In this document: piece after piece, positions 35,360-43,763 of the stretch | Layout of the letters: every line of letters begins with the position of its first letter | Position numbering within the stretch: the first letter of the stretch is position 1 | NCBI RefSeq assembly: GCF_028714775.1 | Contig: NZ_JAQTLS010000013.1 | Location: forward strand, 39,598-103,597 | Direction: 5' to 3' | Length of the DNA: 64,000 nucleotides | DNA from: Thiothrix sp. | GTDB lineage: Bacteria; Pseudomonadota; Gammaproteobacteria; Thiotrichales; Thiotrichaceae | Position numbers and translations under genes: made by a program | The notes under the pieces: generated by a model | Databases searched by the model: none | Seen by the model: the letters and a program-made list of their open reading frames with translations, nothing else | What the model was told of the DNA's origin: nothing

Positions 35360-36370
35360 ATGCCCAAACCACTGCTCGAACTCATCTGCCCCGCAGGCAG
35401 CTTGCCCGCGCTCAAGGCAGCAGTAGACCACGGCGCAGACAGCGTTTATCTGGGGCTGAAAGACAACACCAACGCCCGCAACTTCAGCGGCCTGAATTTC
35501 GATGCCAAAGCACTCGCCGAAGGTGTCCGCTACGCCCATGCCAAAAACCGCAAGGTGCTGATGGCGCTCAACACTTACCCACAGCCCACCACCCTCAAAC
35601 GCTGGCAACAAGCCGTGGATACCGCCGCCACTGCCGGATTAGACGCAATCATCCTCGCCGACCCCGGCCTGATGGCTTACGCGATGAAAACCCACCCGCA
35701 CTTGCGCCTGCACCTTTCCGTGCAAGGTTCGGCGACCAATTACGAGGCGATCAATTTCTACCACGAACATTTCGGTATCCAACGCGCCGTCGTGCCGCGT
35801 GTGCTGTCGTTACCGCAGGTGGAAAATGTAGTGCAGCACACCCCGGTGGAAATCGAACTGTTCGGCTTCGGCGGTTTGTGCGTGATGGTGGAAGGCCGCT
35901 GTTTGCTGTCTTCGTATGCCTGCGGCGACTCGCCCAACACTTTCGGCGCGTGTTCGCCCGGTCATGCGGTGCGCTGGCAACAAACCCCCACTGGCATGGA
36001 AACGCGCCTCAACGGGGTGCTGATTGACCGTTACGCCGACCACGAAAAAGCTGGCTACCCGACCCTGTGCAAAGGCCGTTTTGAAGTACAAGGCGAAACC
36101 TATTACGCACTGGAAGAGCCGACCAGCCTCAATACGCTGGAAATGTTGCCGGAAATGCACCGCATCGGCATTGCCGCGATCAAGATTGAAGGCCGCCAGC
36201 GCAGCCCTGCCTACGTCGCACAAGTGACGCAAGTCTGGCGTGCCGCGATTGATGCGGTGAAACGCAACCCCGCCACCTTCAAGCCGCAACCCGCGTGGTT
36301 GACCCAACTCGACAAAGTATCCGAGGGCAGTATGCACACCCTTGGCGCTTATTACCGCCCGTGGAAATGA
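35360..36370 (+). CDS. ubiU: Oxygen-independent ubiquinone hydroxylation protein UbiU (U32 family)
   Basis: This 336-residue U32-peptidase-like protein forms with UbiV the Fe-S complex that hydroxylates ubiquinone precursors without O2. Cysteines that can hold the 4Fe-4S cluster are in FGGLCVMVEGRCLLSSYACG, in GACSPGHAVRW and in TLCKGRFEV. First gene of ubiUVT, divergent from norCB, with its own Dnr/Fnr box. Confidence 0.93.
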   Translation: MPKPLLELICPAGSLPALKAAVDHGADSVYLGLKDNTNARNFSGLNFDAKALAEGVRYAHAKNRKVLMALNTYPQPTTLKRWQQAVDTAATAGLDAIILADPGLMAYAMKTHPHLRLHLSVQGSATNYEAINFYHEHFGIQRAVVPRVLSLPQVENVVQHTPVEIELFGFGGLCVMVEGRCLLSSYACGDSPNTFGACSPGHAVRWQQTPTGMETRLNGVLIDRYADHEKAGYPTLCKGRFEVQGETYYALEEPTSLNTLEMLPEMHRIGIAAIKIEGRQRSPAYVAQVTQVWRAAIDAVKRNPATFKPQPAWLTQLDKVSEGSMHTLGAYYRPWK

Positions 36371-36377
36371 GGCACTG

Positions 36378-37313
36378 ATGACATCACCCATCAAACTGGC
36401 TCTTGGGCCATTGCTGTATTACTGGCCCCGCGACACGGTGCTGTCCTTCTATGAACAAGCGGCAAGCTGGGCGGTGGATACCGTTTACTTGGGCGAAACC
36501 GTGTGTTCGCGCCGCCACGAATTGCGCCATGAAGACTGGCTGGCACTGGCGGAAACATTGGCAGCGGCAGGCAAGGAAGTGGTGCTTTCCACCCAAACCC
36601 TGATTGAGTCCGAATCTGACCTCAAGGCGCTGCGCAAGATCGTCGATAACGGGCGTTTCCGCGTGGAAGCTAACGAATTCGGCGCTGCCAACCTGTTATC
36701 CAAAGCCGGTTTGGCGTTTGTGGCAGGCCCGGCACTGAATGTTTACAACCCCGATACGTTGGCCTTGCTGGCAAACTTAGGGGCAATGCGCTGGGTTCCG
36801 CCGGTGGAAATGCCGCGTGCCATGCTCACTGCCATGCCGATCCCGGCGGGGATGGAAACCGAAGTGTTTGCGTTCGGGCGTTTACCGCTGGCGTTTTCTG
36901 CCCGCTGTTTCACCGCACGGCATTACAATTTGCAGAAAGATGCTTGCGAATTCCGCTGCATTGACCACCCGGATGGGCTGACCCTGAATACCCGCGAGGG
37001 CGAAGGTTTCCTCACCATCAATGGCATCCAGACCCAATCGGGCAAGGTACATTCGTTGGCGCACCGGCTAGGCGAACTGGTGGGGACGCAGGTGACGGCG
37101 TTGCGTTTGTCGCCGCAGTCGCAACACATGGGTGACGTAGTGGCAACCTACCGTGAGGCGCTGGATGGCACGCTGCCTGCAAACAAAGTGGCGACACAGT
37201 TACAGCCGTTCTTGCCAGCACCCGCGTGTGATGGGTATTGGTTGGGAAAAGCGGGGCTAGACCTCGAATTACCCCTCACCCCAACCCCTCTCCCCCAAGG
37301 GGCGAGGGGCTAA
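36378..37313 (+). CDS. ubiV: Oxygen-independent ubiquinone hydroxylation protein UbiV (U32 family)
   Basis: This 311-residue partner of UbiU has cluster cysteines in GETVCSRRHE, FSARCFTARHY and KDACEFRCIDH, matching the four of E. coli UbiV. The start is the ATG at 36378, seven bases after the ubiU stop. The last 13 residues ([13 protein letters not shown]) are encoded by a dispersed palindromic repeat and are not part of the family, so the natural C-terminus has been replaced or extended. Confidence 0.92.
   Translation: MTSPIKLALGPLLYYWPRDTVLSFYEQAASWAVDTVYLGETVCSRRHELRHEDWLALAETLAAAGKEVVLSTQTLIESESDLKALRKIVDNGRFRVEANEFGAANLLSKAGLAFVAGPALNVYNPDTLALLANLGAMRWVPPVEMPRAMLTAMPIPAGMETEVFAFGRLPLAFSARCFTARHYNLQKDACEFRCIDHPDGLTLNTREGEGFLTINGIQTQSGKVHSLAHRLGELVGTQVTALRLSPQSQHMGDVVATYREALDGTLPANKVATQLQPFLPAPACDGYWLGKAGLDLELPLTPTPLPQGARG
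37272..37310. repeat. Half copy of the yejF repeat at the end of ubiV
   Basis: It begins CCCCTCACCCCAACCCCTCT and ends in GGGGCGAGGGG, matching one arm of the element at 19411-19516. It folds on itself and supplies the ubiV stop region. Confidence 0.7.
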
Positions 37314-37328
37314 GATAAGGAGATGATG

Positions 37329-37802
37329 ATGAAATTAACACCTCCAGCGGCACTGGCAAAACTGCTTGCCCGCCTGCCCGCTTACCCCGCCTCACTGGCG
37401 TTTGCCACGGCGTTCAACCTCACGGTGTGGAAGAGCCTGCAAGACTTGGACTGGGAAGCCCTGCAAGAGCGCCGTTTCTGCGTGCATGTACGCGATACCG
37501 GCATCAAGCTGTGGTTCTCGGTGGCAACATCCGGCCTAAAGGCAGAAAAAGCGGGGCAAGCGGATGTCACTTTCACCGCTACGCTGATGGATTTCACCCG
37601 CCTTGCGCTGCGGCTGGAAGACCCAGACACGCTGTTTTTCAACCGCCGCTTGCTGATCGAAGGCGATACCGACCTTGGCTTACGGGTGAAAAACATGCTC
37701 GACGGGGTGGAATTTGAAACCCTGCTGGCAAGCTTTCCCGGCGTATTGGGGCGCTTGGTGAACCGCGTGCGGGAACGGGCGTTGCGGGAAGGGATGGCCT
37801 GA
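37329..37802 (+). CDS. ubiT: Ubiquinone biosynthesis accessory protein UbiT (SCP2 domain)
   Basis: This 157-residue SCP2/sterol-carrier lipid-binding protein is needed for anaerobic ubiquinone synthesis; it probably presents the lipid intermediates to UbiU/UbiV. Three ATGs follow one another at 37323, 37326 and 37329; only the third leaves six bases after AAGGAG. It lies 15 bases after ubiV. Confidence 0.88.
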   Translation: MKLTPPAALAKLLARLPAYPASLAFATAFNLTVWKSLQDLDWEALQERRFCVHVRDTGIKLWFSVATSGLKAEKAGQADVTFTATLMDFTRLALRLEDPDTLFFNRRLLIEGDTDLGLRVKNMLDGVEFETLLASFPGVLGRLVNRVRERALREGMA

Positions 37803-37836
37803 CGGCTGACCAAGATCGTGGAGGCGAGCGTGCGAA

Positions 37837-38184
37837 CTATGCTTTCGCCAGCGCTGCTGCCACCCTGCCGATGAGTTCGTAGGGGATCGGCTGGTTGAGC
37901 GGGAATTTCAGATTGCCTTTCTCGTTACTAAACGGCAGCAGCTCATTGATCAGGGCTTCATCATTTTTTACCGGCGGATAGATACCGATATGCTGCTTGA
38001 ACGCGGCGAAATAAATGAACGTTCGCCGCAGCTTGAAGGCTGGCATCTGATAGCTGATGGTTTCCTGCGCATTTGGGACACTGGCCTGAATGAGTTTCCG
38101 TATGGCTTCGAGGATGGGTTTGACATCGGGTGAGGCCGCCGCGATGTAATCATCAATGTTGGTGAATTTGGAGCGTTCTGTCAT
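37837..38184 (-). CDS. DUF1801 (YdhG-like) family protein
   Basis: This 115-residue protein has the DUF1801/YdhG signature (IDDYIAAASPDVKPILEAIR, ETISYQMPAFKL). The family is small, single-domain and of unknown biochemical function; relatives occur in iron-related frataxin-like fold groups. Its start overlaps the stop of the P-loop kinase-like gene upstream (ATGA). Confidence 0.85.
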   Translation of the reverse strand: MTERSKFTNIDDYIAAASPDVKPILEAIRKLIQASVPNAQETISYQMPAFKLRRTFIYFAAFKQHIGIYPPVKNDEALINELLPFSNEKGNLKFPLNQPIPYELIGRVAAALAKA

Positions 38185-38720
38185 GGGTTACACCGTGGTG
38201 ATTCTGACAACTTTGACAAAAGCTCATTTGCGCACTCCTGCTCAGTTTTACCTGACGTATCAACAATAATCCTGTGAACTGTCCAGTCATGGTATTCGCG
38301 CCGCTCAACGTCGCGCCATGTGGGGAGCCTTAATCCTTGCACGCCTGAAATTCGGGTTTCCACCCTATGGCGATGCTCGGTAGGGTCAGAACAAATGACC
38401 TCAATATTCCTATAGTCGGCCTGTGATTCGCGGGCAACCTGCTCCCATTCTCGTCTTGTTAGTTCGATGGGATTACAAGAATCTGCAACAACGCTTAATC
38501 CCAAGCGCAGATTATCAGATGCAATTCTGTAAGCGAGCCGATAACCCTCACCTTCTACGTCAAAAGAACAGAGGTCACACAGCCCTTGTTCGATAGTGTC
38601 AATACGCAAATAGACAGCACGGAGTTCGCACGCAAGCAATTTGGCAAGAGACGACTTACCGCTTCCCGGAAGTCCAGAAAAAATGTACAGCATCGGCGAC
38701 GGAAAGTGTAGCTCTCGCAT
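38181..38720 (-). CDS. P-loop nucleotide kinase-like protein (AAA_33)
   Basis: This 179-residue protein has Walker A FSGLPGSGKSSLAK near residues 13-26, then RIDTIEQG and VADSCNP, as in the AAA_33/zeta-toxin-like small-molecule kinases. ATG 38720 was chosen because AGGTAAGG lies just before it; ATG 38693 is an alternative. The substrate is unknown. It has lower GC than the flanking ubi and thioesterase genes, suggesting transfer. Confidence 0.75.
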   Translation of the reverse strand: MRELHFPSPMLYIFSGLPGSGKSSLAKLLACELRAVYLRIDTIEQGLCDLCSFDVEGEGYRLAYRIASDNLRLGLSVVADSCNPIELTRREWEQVARESQADYRNIEVICSDPTEHRHRVETRISGVQGLRLPTWRDVERREYHDWTVHRIIVDTSGKTEQECANELLSKLSESPRCNP

Positions 38721-38774
38721 CACCTTACCTAACGCTTTTAGTGGACAGACCAACTGTCAGATAGGATTTTCCAA

Positions 38775-38912
38775 TCATACTTTGACCATTCCAGCATTCA
38801 TCAACCACCCAACGACACCCACATTCACCACCACCGTCAGCCAAAACACGCGCTGAAATGTGGCTTTGCTGGACTTGTGGCGTAAGACTTTTTGCGCGAG
38901 TAACGCCCCCGG
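38775..38912 (-). pseudogene. C-terminal fragment of a DUF1294 membrane protein
   Basis: A 45-codon open stretch without a start reads PGALLAQKVLRHKSSKATFQ and then RVFWLTVVVNVG, the C-terminal end of DUF1294 family proteins (often fused to cold-shock domains). The frame is blocked by TGA directly upstream, and no N-terminal part is present. Confidence 0.6.
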
Positions 38913-38957
38913 TCACCCGCCCGTTACGGTAACAGACATAGCCTATCTCGTTGTGAT

Positions 38958-39611
38958 TTAAAACCCTACACCGTAACCGATTTCTGTAGCGTCAGCTAAA
39001 AGACCACTCAGGTCTCGTGAACTAGGAAACATTTTTAGTAGTTGGCTAGACAGTGGTTCATGACGAAACACCGCGTCAACTGCTGCACTGGGAACTACAA
39101 CCTCGAAGTATTCCAGTGCATAAGCAACATAAGCTTCGGCACTCCCATCGAACCTCGATAGCATCCACTCAGAGCCATCGGGGTCTGCACCGTCGGCAAA
39201 CTGAATTGTACCTCGCGACCATTGCGGTTCGTTCGCTCTTCTCCAAATACAGTACGTAGTGTCTTCCATATGGAGTGCAGGCTCGACCAATAATTTGCTG
39301 AACTCTGTCGGTATATTTTCCAATATACCCAGCCAGATTTTTGGTGGTTTCTGATACCAAGGCGACATAGCAGACTCATGATCGAATCCCCTCAAGAAGC
39401 AGCCTGTCTCACAAAAAACAGCAAAGAGGTCATCCCCAGATCCGTTACGCATAGAACCCATTTCTTCCGTTTTTGACCAGCTAGCGTTGAAAGAAAAAGA
39501 TCGGCTCTCCCATTCTTCCTCAATGATGGCATCCAACATTGCCAAAGACTGCATGATCCGACGCAGTTCGGATATGCTTGGAAGTGCTTCAAGATTGCGC
39601 GTGGAAATCAT
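38958..39611 (-). CDS. Uncharacterised protein
   Basis: This 217-residue soluble protein has no signal peptide or membrane segment and is rich in Trp and acidic residues (CIWRRANEPQWSRG, DGADPDGSEWML). I recall similar hypothetical proteins but no named function; an immunity-like (SUKH-type) role is only a guess. It is more AT-rich than its neighbours and lies beside gene fragments. Confidence 0.6.
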   Translation of the reverse strand: MISTRNLEALPSISELRRIMQSLAMLDAIIEEEWESRSFSFNASWSKTEEMGSMRNGSGDDLFAVFCETGCFLRGFDHESAMSPWYQKPPKIWLGILENIPTEFSKLLVEPALHMEDTTYCIWRRANEPQWSRGTIQFADGADPDGSEWMLSRFDGSAEAYVAYALEYFEVVVPSAAVDAVFRHEPLSSQLLKMFPSSRDLSGLLADATEIGYGVGF

Positions 39612-39730
39612 AACAAAGTCCTAATATTTCGACTTGGACAAGCGGGCGGATGAGCGTTGATTGGATGAAATCACTGGCTACCACCGTGCTGATTATTATC
39701 TCTGATGAATTCATGGAATGCGGCTCCAGT

Positions 39731-40141
39731 TTAACCCCGACGTGGTGGCAACGAATACGTCCCCACCACATGCGCGACGGGTTCCGGCTTGCCTTGCGAA
39801 TACAGCGAGACTTCGCCGACGACCAGCGTTTTGCCGACTTTGATCAGTTTACATTCCGCTACAATGGGTTTGTCACCATCCGGTTTGCGCAGGAAATTGA
39901 CGGTCAGGCTGGTGGTCGCTGCCATCGGCGTGATGCCAAGCTCGCCGTGAATGGCGACATACAGCGCGACATCGGCGACACCCATCAGCACCGGGCCGGA
40001 AACCGTACCGCCGGGGCGCAATTCATCCACGCCGACATCGTGCGTCAGGGTTGCGCCGCCATTGCCGACGGACAGCACCACGCATTTGGTTTGCGGGAAC
40101 TCTGTTGCGATGAATGCCGCCACTTCGTCCAATGTCGCCAT
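39731..40141 (-). CDS. PaaI-family hotdog thioesterase
   Basis: This 136-residue hotdog-fold protein has the PaaI-type core VDELRPGGTVSGPVLMGVAD and the strand LTVNFLRKP. It should hydrolyse an acyl- or aryl-CoA thioester; the substrate is unknown. It lies 14 bases upstream of the old-yellow-enzyme stop and is transcribed away from it in the same direction. The 120 bp before 39731 hold no recognisable gene. Confidence 0.85.
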   Translation of the reverse strand: MATLDEVAAFIATEFPQTKCVVLSVGNGGATLTHDVGVDELRPGGTVSGPVLMGVADVALYVAIHGELGITPMAATTSLTVNFLRKPDGDKPIVAECKLIKVGKTLVVGEVSLYSQGKPEPVAHVVGTYSLPPRRG

Positions 40142-40155
40142 CTTGCCCGCTCCCC

Positions 40156-41220
40156 TTAGCCTGCCACCGGATAATCCGTATACCCCTGCGCCGGATCAGC
40201 CAGCCCTACCCCGTAGAATGTCTGGAAATCGGGCGGATTCAACGGCAAGTTTTCCTGCAAACGGCGCGGCAAATCCGGCGTGGTGATGAATGCCTTGCCG
40301 AAAGAAACCGCGTCGGCATTACCCGCATCCAGCACTTGTTGGGCACTGGCTGCGTCAAAACCTTCGTTGACGATGAAGAAACCGCCGAACGCCTGTTTCA
40401 GTGCCGGACTGATGCTGTCTTCCGCAAGGTGTTCGCGGGTAAAGATGAACGCGATTTTGCGCTTACCCAGCTCTTGCGCCACATAACTGAAGGTCGCCAG
40501 CGGGTTGGAATCGCCCATCGTGTGCGAATCGCAACGCGGTGCAAGGTGTACGCCGACCCGCCCTGCGCCCCACACGCCAATCACCGCATCGGTCACTTCC
40601 AGCAACAAACGTGCGCGGTTTTCCAGCGAGCCGCCGTAAGCATCGGTACGTTTATTGGTGCTGTCTTGCAGGAATTGGTCGAGCAAATAGCCATTCGCGC
40701 CGTGGACTTCCACCCCGTCAAAACCTGCCAGTTTGGCGTTTTCCGCGCCCAAACGGTAAGCCGCGACAATGCCGGGAATCTCATCGGTTGCCAGCGCACG
40801 CGGCACTTCGTAATTTTTCTCTGGGCGCACCAGACTGACATGCCCTTCGGCAGCAATCGCACTGGGGGCAACTGGCAATTCGCCATTCAAATAGCTGGAG
40901 TCGGAAATGCGCCCGACGTGCCAAAGCTGCAAGAAGATCAGCCCGCCTGCTTGGTGTACTGCGTCGATGATCAGTTTCCAGCCTTCGACTTGTTCCGCCG
41001 ACCAGATGCCCGGTGTATCGGGATAGCCGACGCCCATCGGGGTGACGGACGTGGCTTCGGTCAAAATTAAGCCCGCGCTGGCACGTTGCTGGTAATACGC
41101 TGCCATCAGCGCGTTCGGCACACGCCCTGCACTGGCGCGGCAACGGGTGAGTGGAGCCATGATGACGCGGTTACGTAAGGTGAGGTCGCCCAGTTGGGCG
41201 CTGTCGAATAAGGTAGTCAT
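40156..41220 (-). CDS. nemA: Old-yellow-enzyme family alkene reductase
   Basis: This 354-residue FMN TIM barrel has RNRVIMAPLTRCRA, the LQLWHVGR segment and HGANGYLLDQFLQ with DAYGGS, typical of NemA/YqjM-like reductases that reduce activated C=C bonds or nitro groups with NAD(P)H. The ATG at 41220 (MTTLFDSAQLGDL) is preferred over upstream starts. Its ribosome site GGGAG lies in the 3' arm of a hairpin. Confidence 0.9.
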   Translation of the reverse strand: MTTLFDSAQLGDLTLRNRVIMAPLTRCRASAGRVPNALMAAYYQQRASAGLILTEATSVTPMGVGYPDTPGIWSAEQVEGWKLIIDAVHQAGGLIFLQLWHVGRISDSSYLNGELPVAPSAIAAEGHVSLVRPEKNYEVPRALATDEIPGIVAAYRLGAENAKLAGFDGVEVHGANGYLLDQFLQDSTNKRTDAYGGSLENRARLLLEVTDAVIGVWGAGRVGVHLAPRCDSHTMGDSNPLATFSYVAQELGKRKIAFIFTREHLAEDSISPALKQAFGGFFIVNEGFDAASAQQVLDAGNADAVSFGKAFITTPDLPRRLQENLPLNPPDFQTFYGVGLADPAQGYTDYPVAG

Positions 41221-41227
41221 TGCGGGT

Positions 41228-41254
41228 CTCCCTGCTTGTTTGAATAGCAGGGAG
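41228..41254 (-). promoter_or_regulatory. Hairpin covering the nemA-like ribosome site
   Basis: CTCCCTGC (41228-41235) and GCAGGGAG (41247-41254) form a perfect 8-bp stem with an 11-base loop. On the minus strand the 3' arm holds GGGAG eight bases from the ATG. It could control translation of the reductase or end the DUF2061 transcript. Confidence 0.45.
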
Positions 41255-41295
41255 CTTAGCACGCTTTGGCGTGTTGATGGACGTGCCGCCACCAC

Positions 41296-41559
41296 TTACA
41301 TGACACGCCCCAGATGCACACGATTCCACGCACGCTCGTGTACATAATACAGCAGCATTTTAGTGGCGACTTCCGTGAGGCCAATGGATAGCGCCGTGCC
41401 AATACTGCCCGTAAAAAACCATGAGAGGATAATGGTATCAATCGTGCCCGTTACCCGCCATGAAATGGCTTTTACCAAACTGCGGATCGGGCGGTCTTTA
41501 CCCGTGAAGATAACCGCCTCTGAAACCTCAGCAGGTTTAAACAGTTGGTCTAAAAACAT
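41296..41559 (-). CDS. DUF2061 membrane protein
   Basis: This 87-residue protein has two helices and the DUF2061 core RSLVKAISWRVTGTIDTIIL. The family is often encoded beside or fused to sulfate-activation genes; here it overlaps the end of cysN by ten bases. Function unknown. Confidence 0.85.
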   Translation of the reverse strand: MFLDQLFKPAEVSEAVIFTGKDRPIRSLVKAISWRVTGTIDTIILSWFFTGSIGTALSIGLTEVATKMLLYYVHERAWNRVHLGRVM

Positions 41560-42836
41560 ACGCTTTCTCTCCCAATCATTCCCGCGCCGACGGTATTGTT
41601 ACTGCTTTCGTCAATTACAATAAATGCACCCGTACCCCGGTTATCCACATACGGGTCAGTGAATAATGGCTGCGCCAGCTTAAAGGTGACGTTGGCAATA
41701 TCGTTCATTGCCAACTGGCTCACCGCTTGTTTTTCCAAACTGTTCACGTCCACGCGATAAGCAATCTCCGCCAGCTTCGCTTTGGTATCGCGGGTGGTGT
41801 GGCGAATCAGGTAAGTCCGCGCCTGATCCAGCGGGCTTTCCGCCAACCAACATACCGTTGCTTGCAATTGCTTGGTTTGCGTGGGTAACTCGCCGGTTTT
41901 CACGATCATATCGCCCCGTGAAATGTCGATTTCATCCGCCAGCAATAGCGTGACCGATTGCTCGGTGGCGGCATCTGCTAACGGTTCGCCGCCGAGTTCA
42001 ATCGCTTTCACCGTGCTGCTTAAACCCGAAGGCAATACCGTTACGCTGTCGCCGACGGCAATGCTGCCGGATTCGACGCGCCCCATGAAACCCCTGTAAT
42101 CGTGCAGTGCGGGGTTGCTGGCATCCTGCGGGCGGCACACGTATTGCACCGGGAAACGGAACGCGGCGGCATGGCGGCGTTGCGCACTCGGCGTGGTTTC
42201 CAGAATCTCCATCAGGGTTTGGCCTTGATACCAGCTCAGGTTCTCGCCACGATCCACCACCATGTCGCCGTTGAGGGCGGAGAGTGGGATGAATTGCACC
42301 TCGCGAATCCCCAATTGTTCGGCAAAGTCCAGATACGCCTGCTTAATTTCCTCGAAACGCGCCTGACTAAACTCGACCAAATCCATTTTGTTCACGGCAA
42401 CCAATAAGTGCGGAATTCCCACCAGATGCGCTAGATACGAATGACGACGCGTCTGGGTCAATACACCTTTGCGGGCATCCACCAGAATAATCGCAAGGTT
42501 GGCGGTGGAAGCGGCTGTCACCATGTTGCGGGTGTATTGCTCATGCCCCGGCGCATCGGCAATGATGAATTTGCGTGTGCCGGTGGTGAAATAGCGGTAC
42601 GCCACGTCAATGGTAATGCCTTGTTCACGTTCGGCTTGCAAACCATCGGTGAGCAACGACAGATCCACATCCTGCATTCCGCGCCGTTGCGAGGTTTTGG
42701 TAATAGCGCTCAGGGTATCCGCCAGAATCGCTTTAGAATCAAATAGCAAGCGCCCAATCAGGGTGCTTTTACCATCGTCGACACTGCCGCAGGTCAGCAA
42801 ACGCAGCAAGCCGTGGTCTTCAATCGGATGTGTCAT
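41550..42836 (-). CDS. cysN: Sulfate adenylyltransferase subunit 1 (GTPase)
   Basis: This 428-residue EF-Tu-like GTPase has GSVDDGKST (G1), DAPGHEQYTRNM (G3) and VNKMDL (G4). It powers APS formation by CysD. It has no C-terminal APS-kinase (CysC) extension, in keeping with a pathway that uses APS directly. It overlaps cysD by one base. Confidence 0.96.
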   Translation of the reverse strand: MTHPIEDHGLLRLLTCGSVDDGKSTLIGRLLFDSKAILADTLSAITKTSQRRGMQDVDLSLLTDGLQAEREQGITIDVAYRYFTTGTRKFIIADAPGHEQYTRNMVTAASTANLAIILVDARKGVLTQTRRHSYLAHLVGIPHLLVAVNKMDLVEFSQARFEEIKQAYLDFAEQLGIREVQFIPLSALNGDMVVDRGENLSWYQGQTLMEILETTPSAQRRHAAAFRFPVQYVCRPQDASNPALHDYRGFMGRVESGSIAVGDSVTVLPSGLSSTVKAIELGGEPLADAATEQSVTLLLADEIDISRGDMIVKTGELPTQTKQLQATVCWLAESPLDQARTYLIRHTTRDTKAKLAEIAYRVDVNSLEKQAVSQLAMNDIANVTFKLAQPLFTDPYVDNRGTGAFIVIDESSNNTVGAGMIGRESVCF

Positions 42837-43762
42837 TAGAAATACCCCTCTTTCTTGCGTTGTTCCATGGCCGCTTCGGAGGCTTGGTCATCCAAGCGGG
42901 TTGCGCCGCGTTCGGTAATGGTGGTGGTCGCGGTTTCAGCAATGATTTTTTCAATCGAATCGGCATCCGAAATCACCGGTGCTGTGCAGGTAATGTCGCC
43001 GACGGTGCGGAAGCGTACTTGCAGGTCGATGATTTCCTCACCCGGTTTTGCGGGGGTAATGTCGGTTACTGGCACGATGGAACCTTGGCGGTACACAATC
43101 GGGCGGTTGTGCGCAAAATAAATGCTGGGTAATTCCAGATTTTCACGCTCGATGTATTGCCACACATCCAGTTCCGTCCAGTTGGAAATCGGGAAGGCGC
43201 GGATGTTTTCACCTTTGTGACTGCGGGCGTTATATAGATTCCACAGTTCGGGGCGTTGGTTTTTCGGGTCCCATTGCCCGAATTCGTCGCGGAAGCTCAT
43301 GATGCGTTCTTTGGCGCGGGCTTTTTCTTCGTCGCGGCGTGCGCCACCGATGCAGGCGTCGAAACCGTGTTCTTCAATCGCTTCCAGCAAGGTCACGGAT
43401 TGGTGTTTATTGCGTGATTCGTTCTCATGCTTGAGCACGACTGTGCCGCGTTGCATGGAATCTTCCACCGAGCGCACTATCAAGCGTTCGCCGATTTCAG
43501 CCGCTTTGCGGTCACGGAAGGCGATGACTTCGGGGTAGTTATGCCCGGTGTCGATGTGCAGCAGTGGGAAGGGAAAACGTCCGGGGCGAAAGGCTTTTTC
43601 TGCCAAGCGCAGTAAGCAGATGGAATCTTTGCCACCAGAAAACAGCAGGGCAGGGTTGCTGCATTGCCCAGCCACTTCGCGCAGGATGTGAATGGCTTCC
43701 GCCTCCAACCAATCAAGGTGGGACAGAGTGTGGCGGGCAGTTTGTTGTCGGCTGAATAACAT
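42836..43762 (-). CDS. cysD: Sulfate adenylyltransferase subunit 2
   Basis: This 308-residue ATP-sulfurylase subunit of the PAPS-reductase-like fold has the PP-loop LLFSGGKDSICLLRL. It forms adenosine 5'-phosphosulfate from sulfate and ATP with CysN. It lies between cysI and cysN in one tight run. Confidence 0.96.
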   Translation of the reverse strand: MLFSRQQTARHTLSHLDWLEAEAIHILREVAGQCSNPALLFSGGKDSICLLRLAEKAFRPGRFPFPLLHIDTGHNYPEVIAFRDRKAAEIGERLIVRSVEDSMQRGTVVLKHENESRNKHQSVTLLEAIEEHGFDACIGGARRDEEKARAKERIMSFRDEFGQWDPKNQRPELWNLYNARSHKGENIRAFPISNWTELDVWQYIERENLELPSIYFAHNRPIVYRQGSIVPVTDITPAKPGEEIIDLQVRFRTVGDITCTAPVISDADSIEKIIAETATTTITERGATRLDDQASEAAMEQRKKEGYF

Positions 43763-43763
43763 G

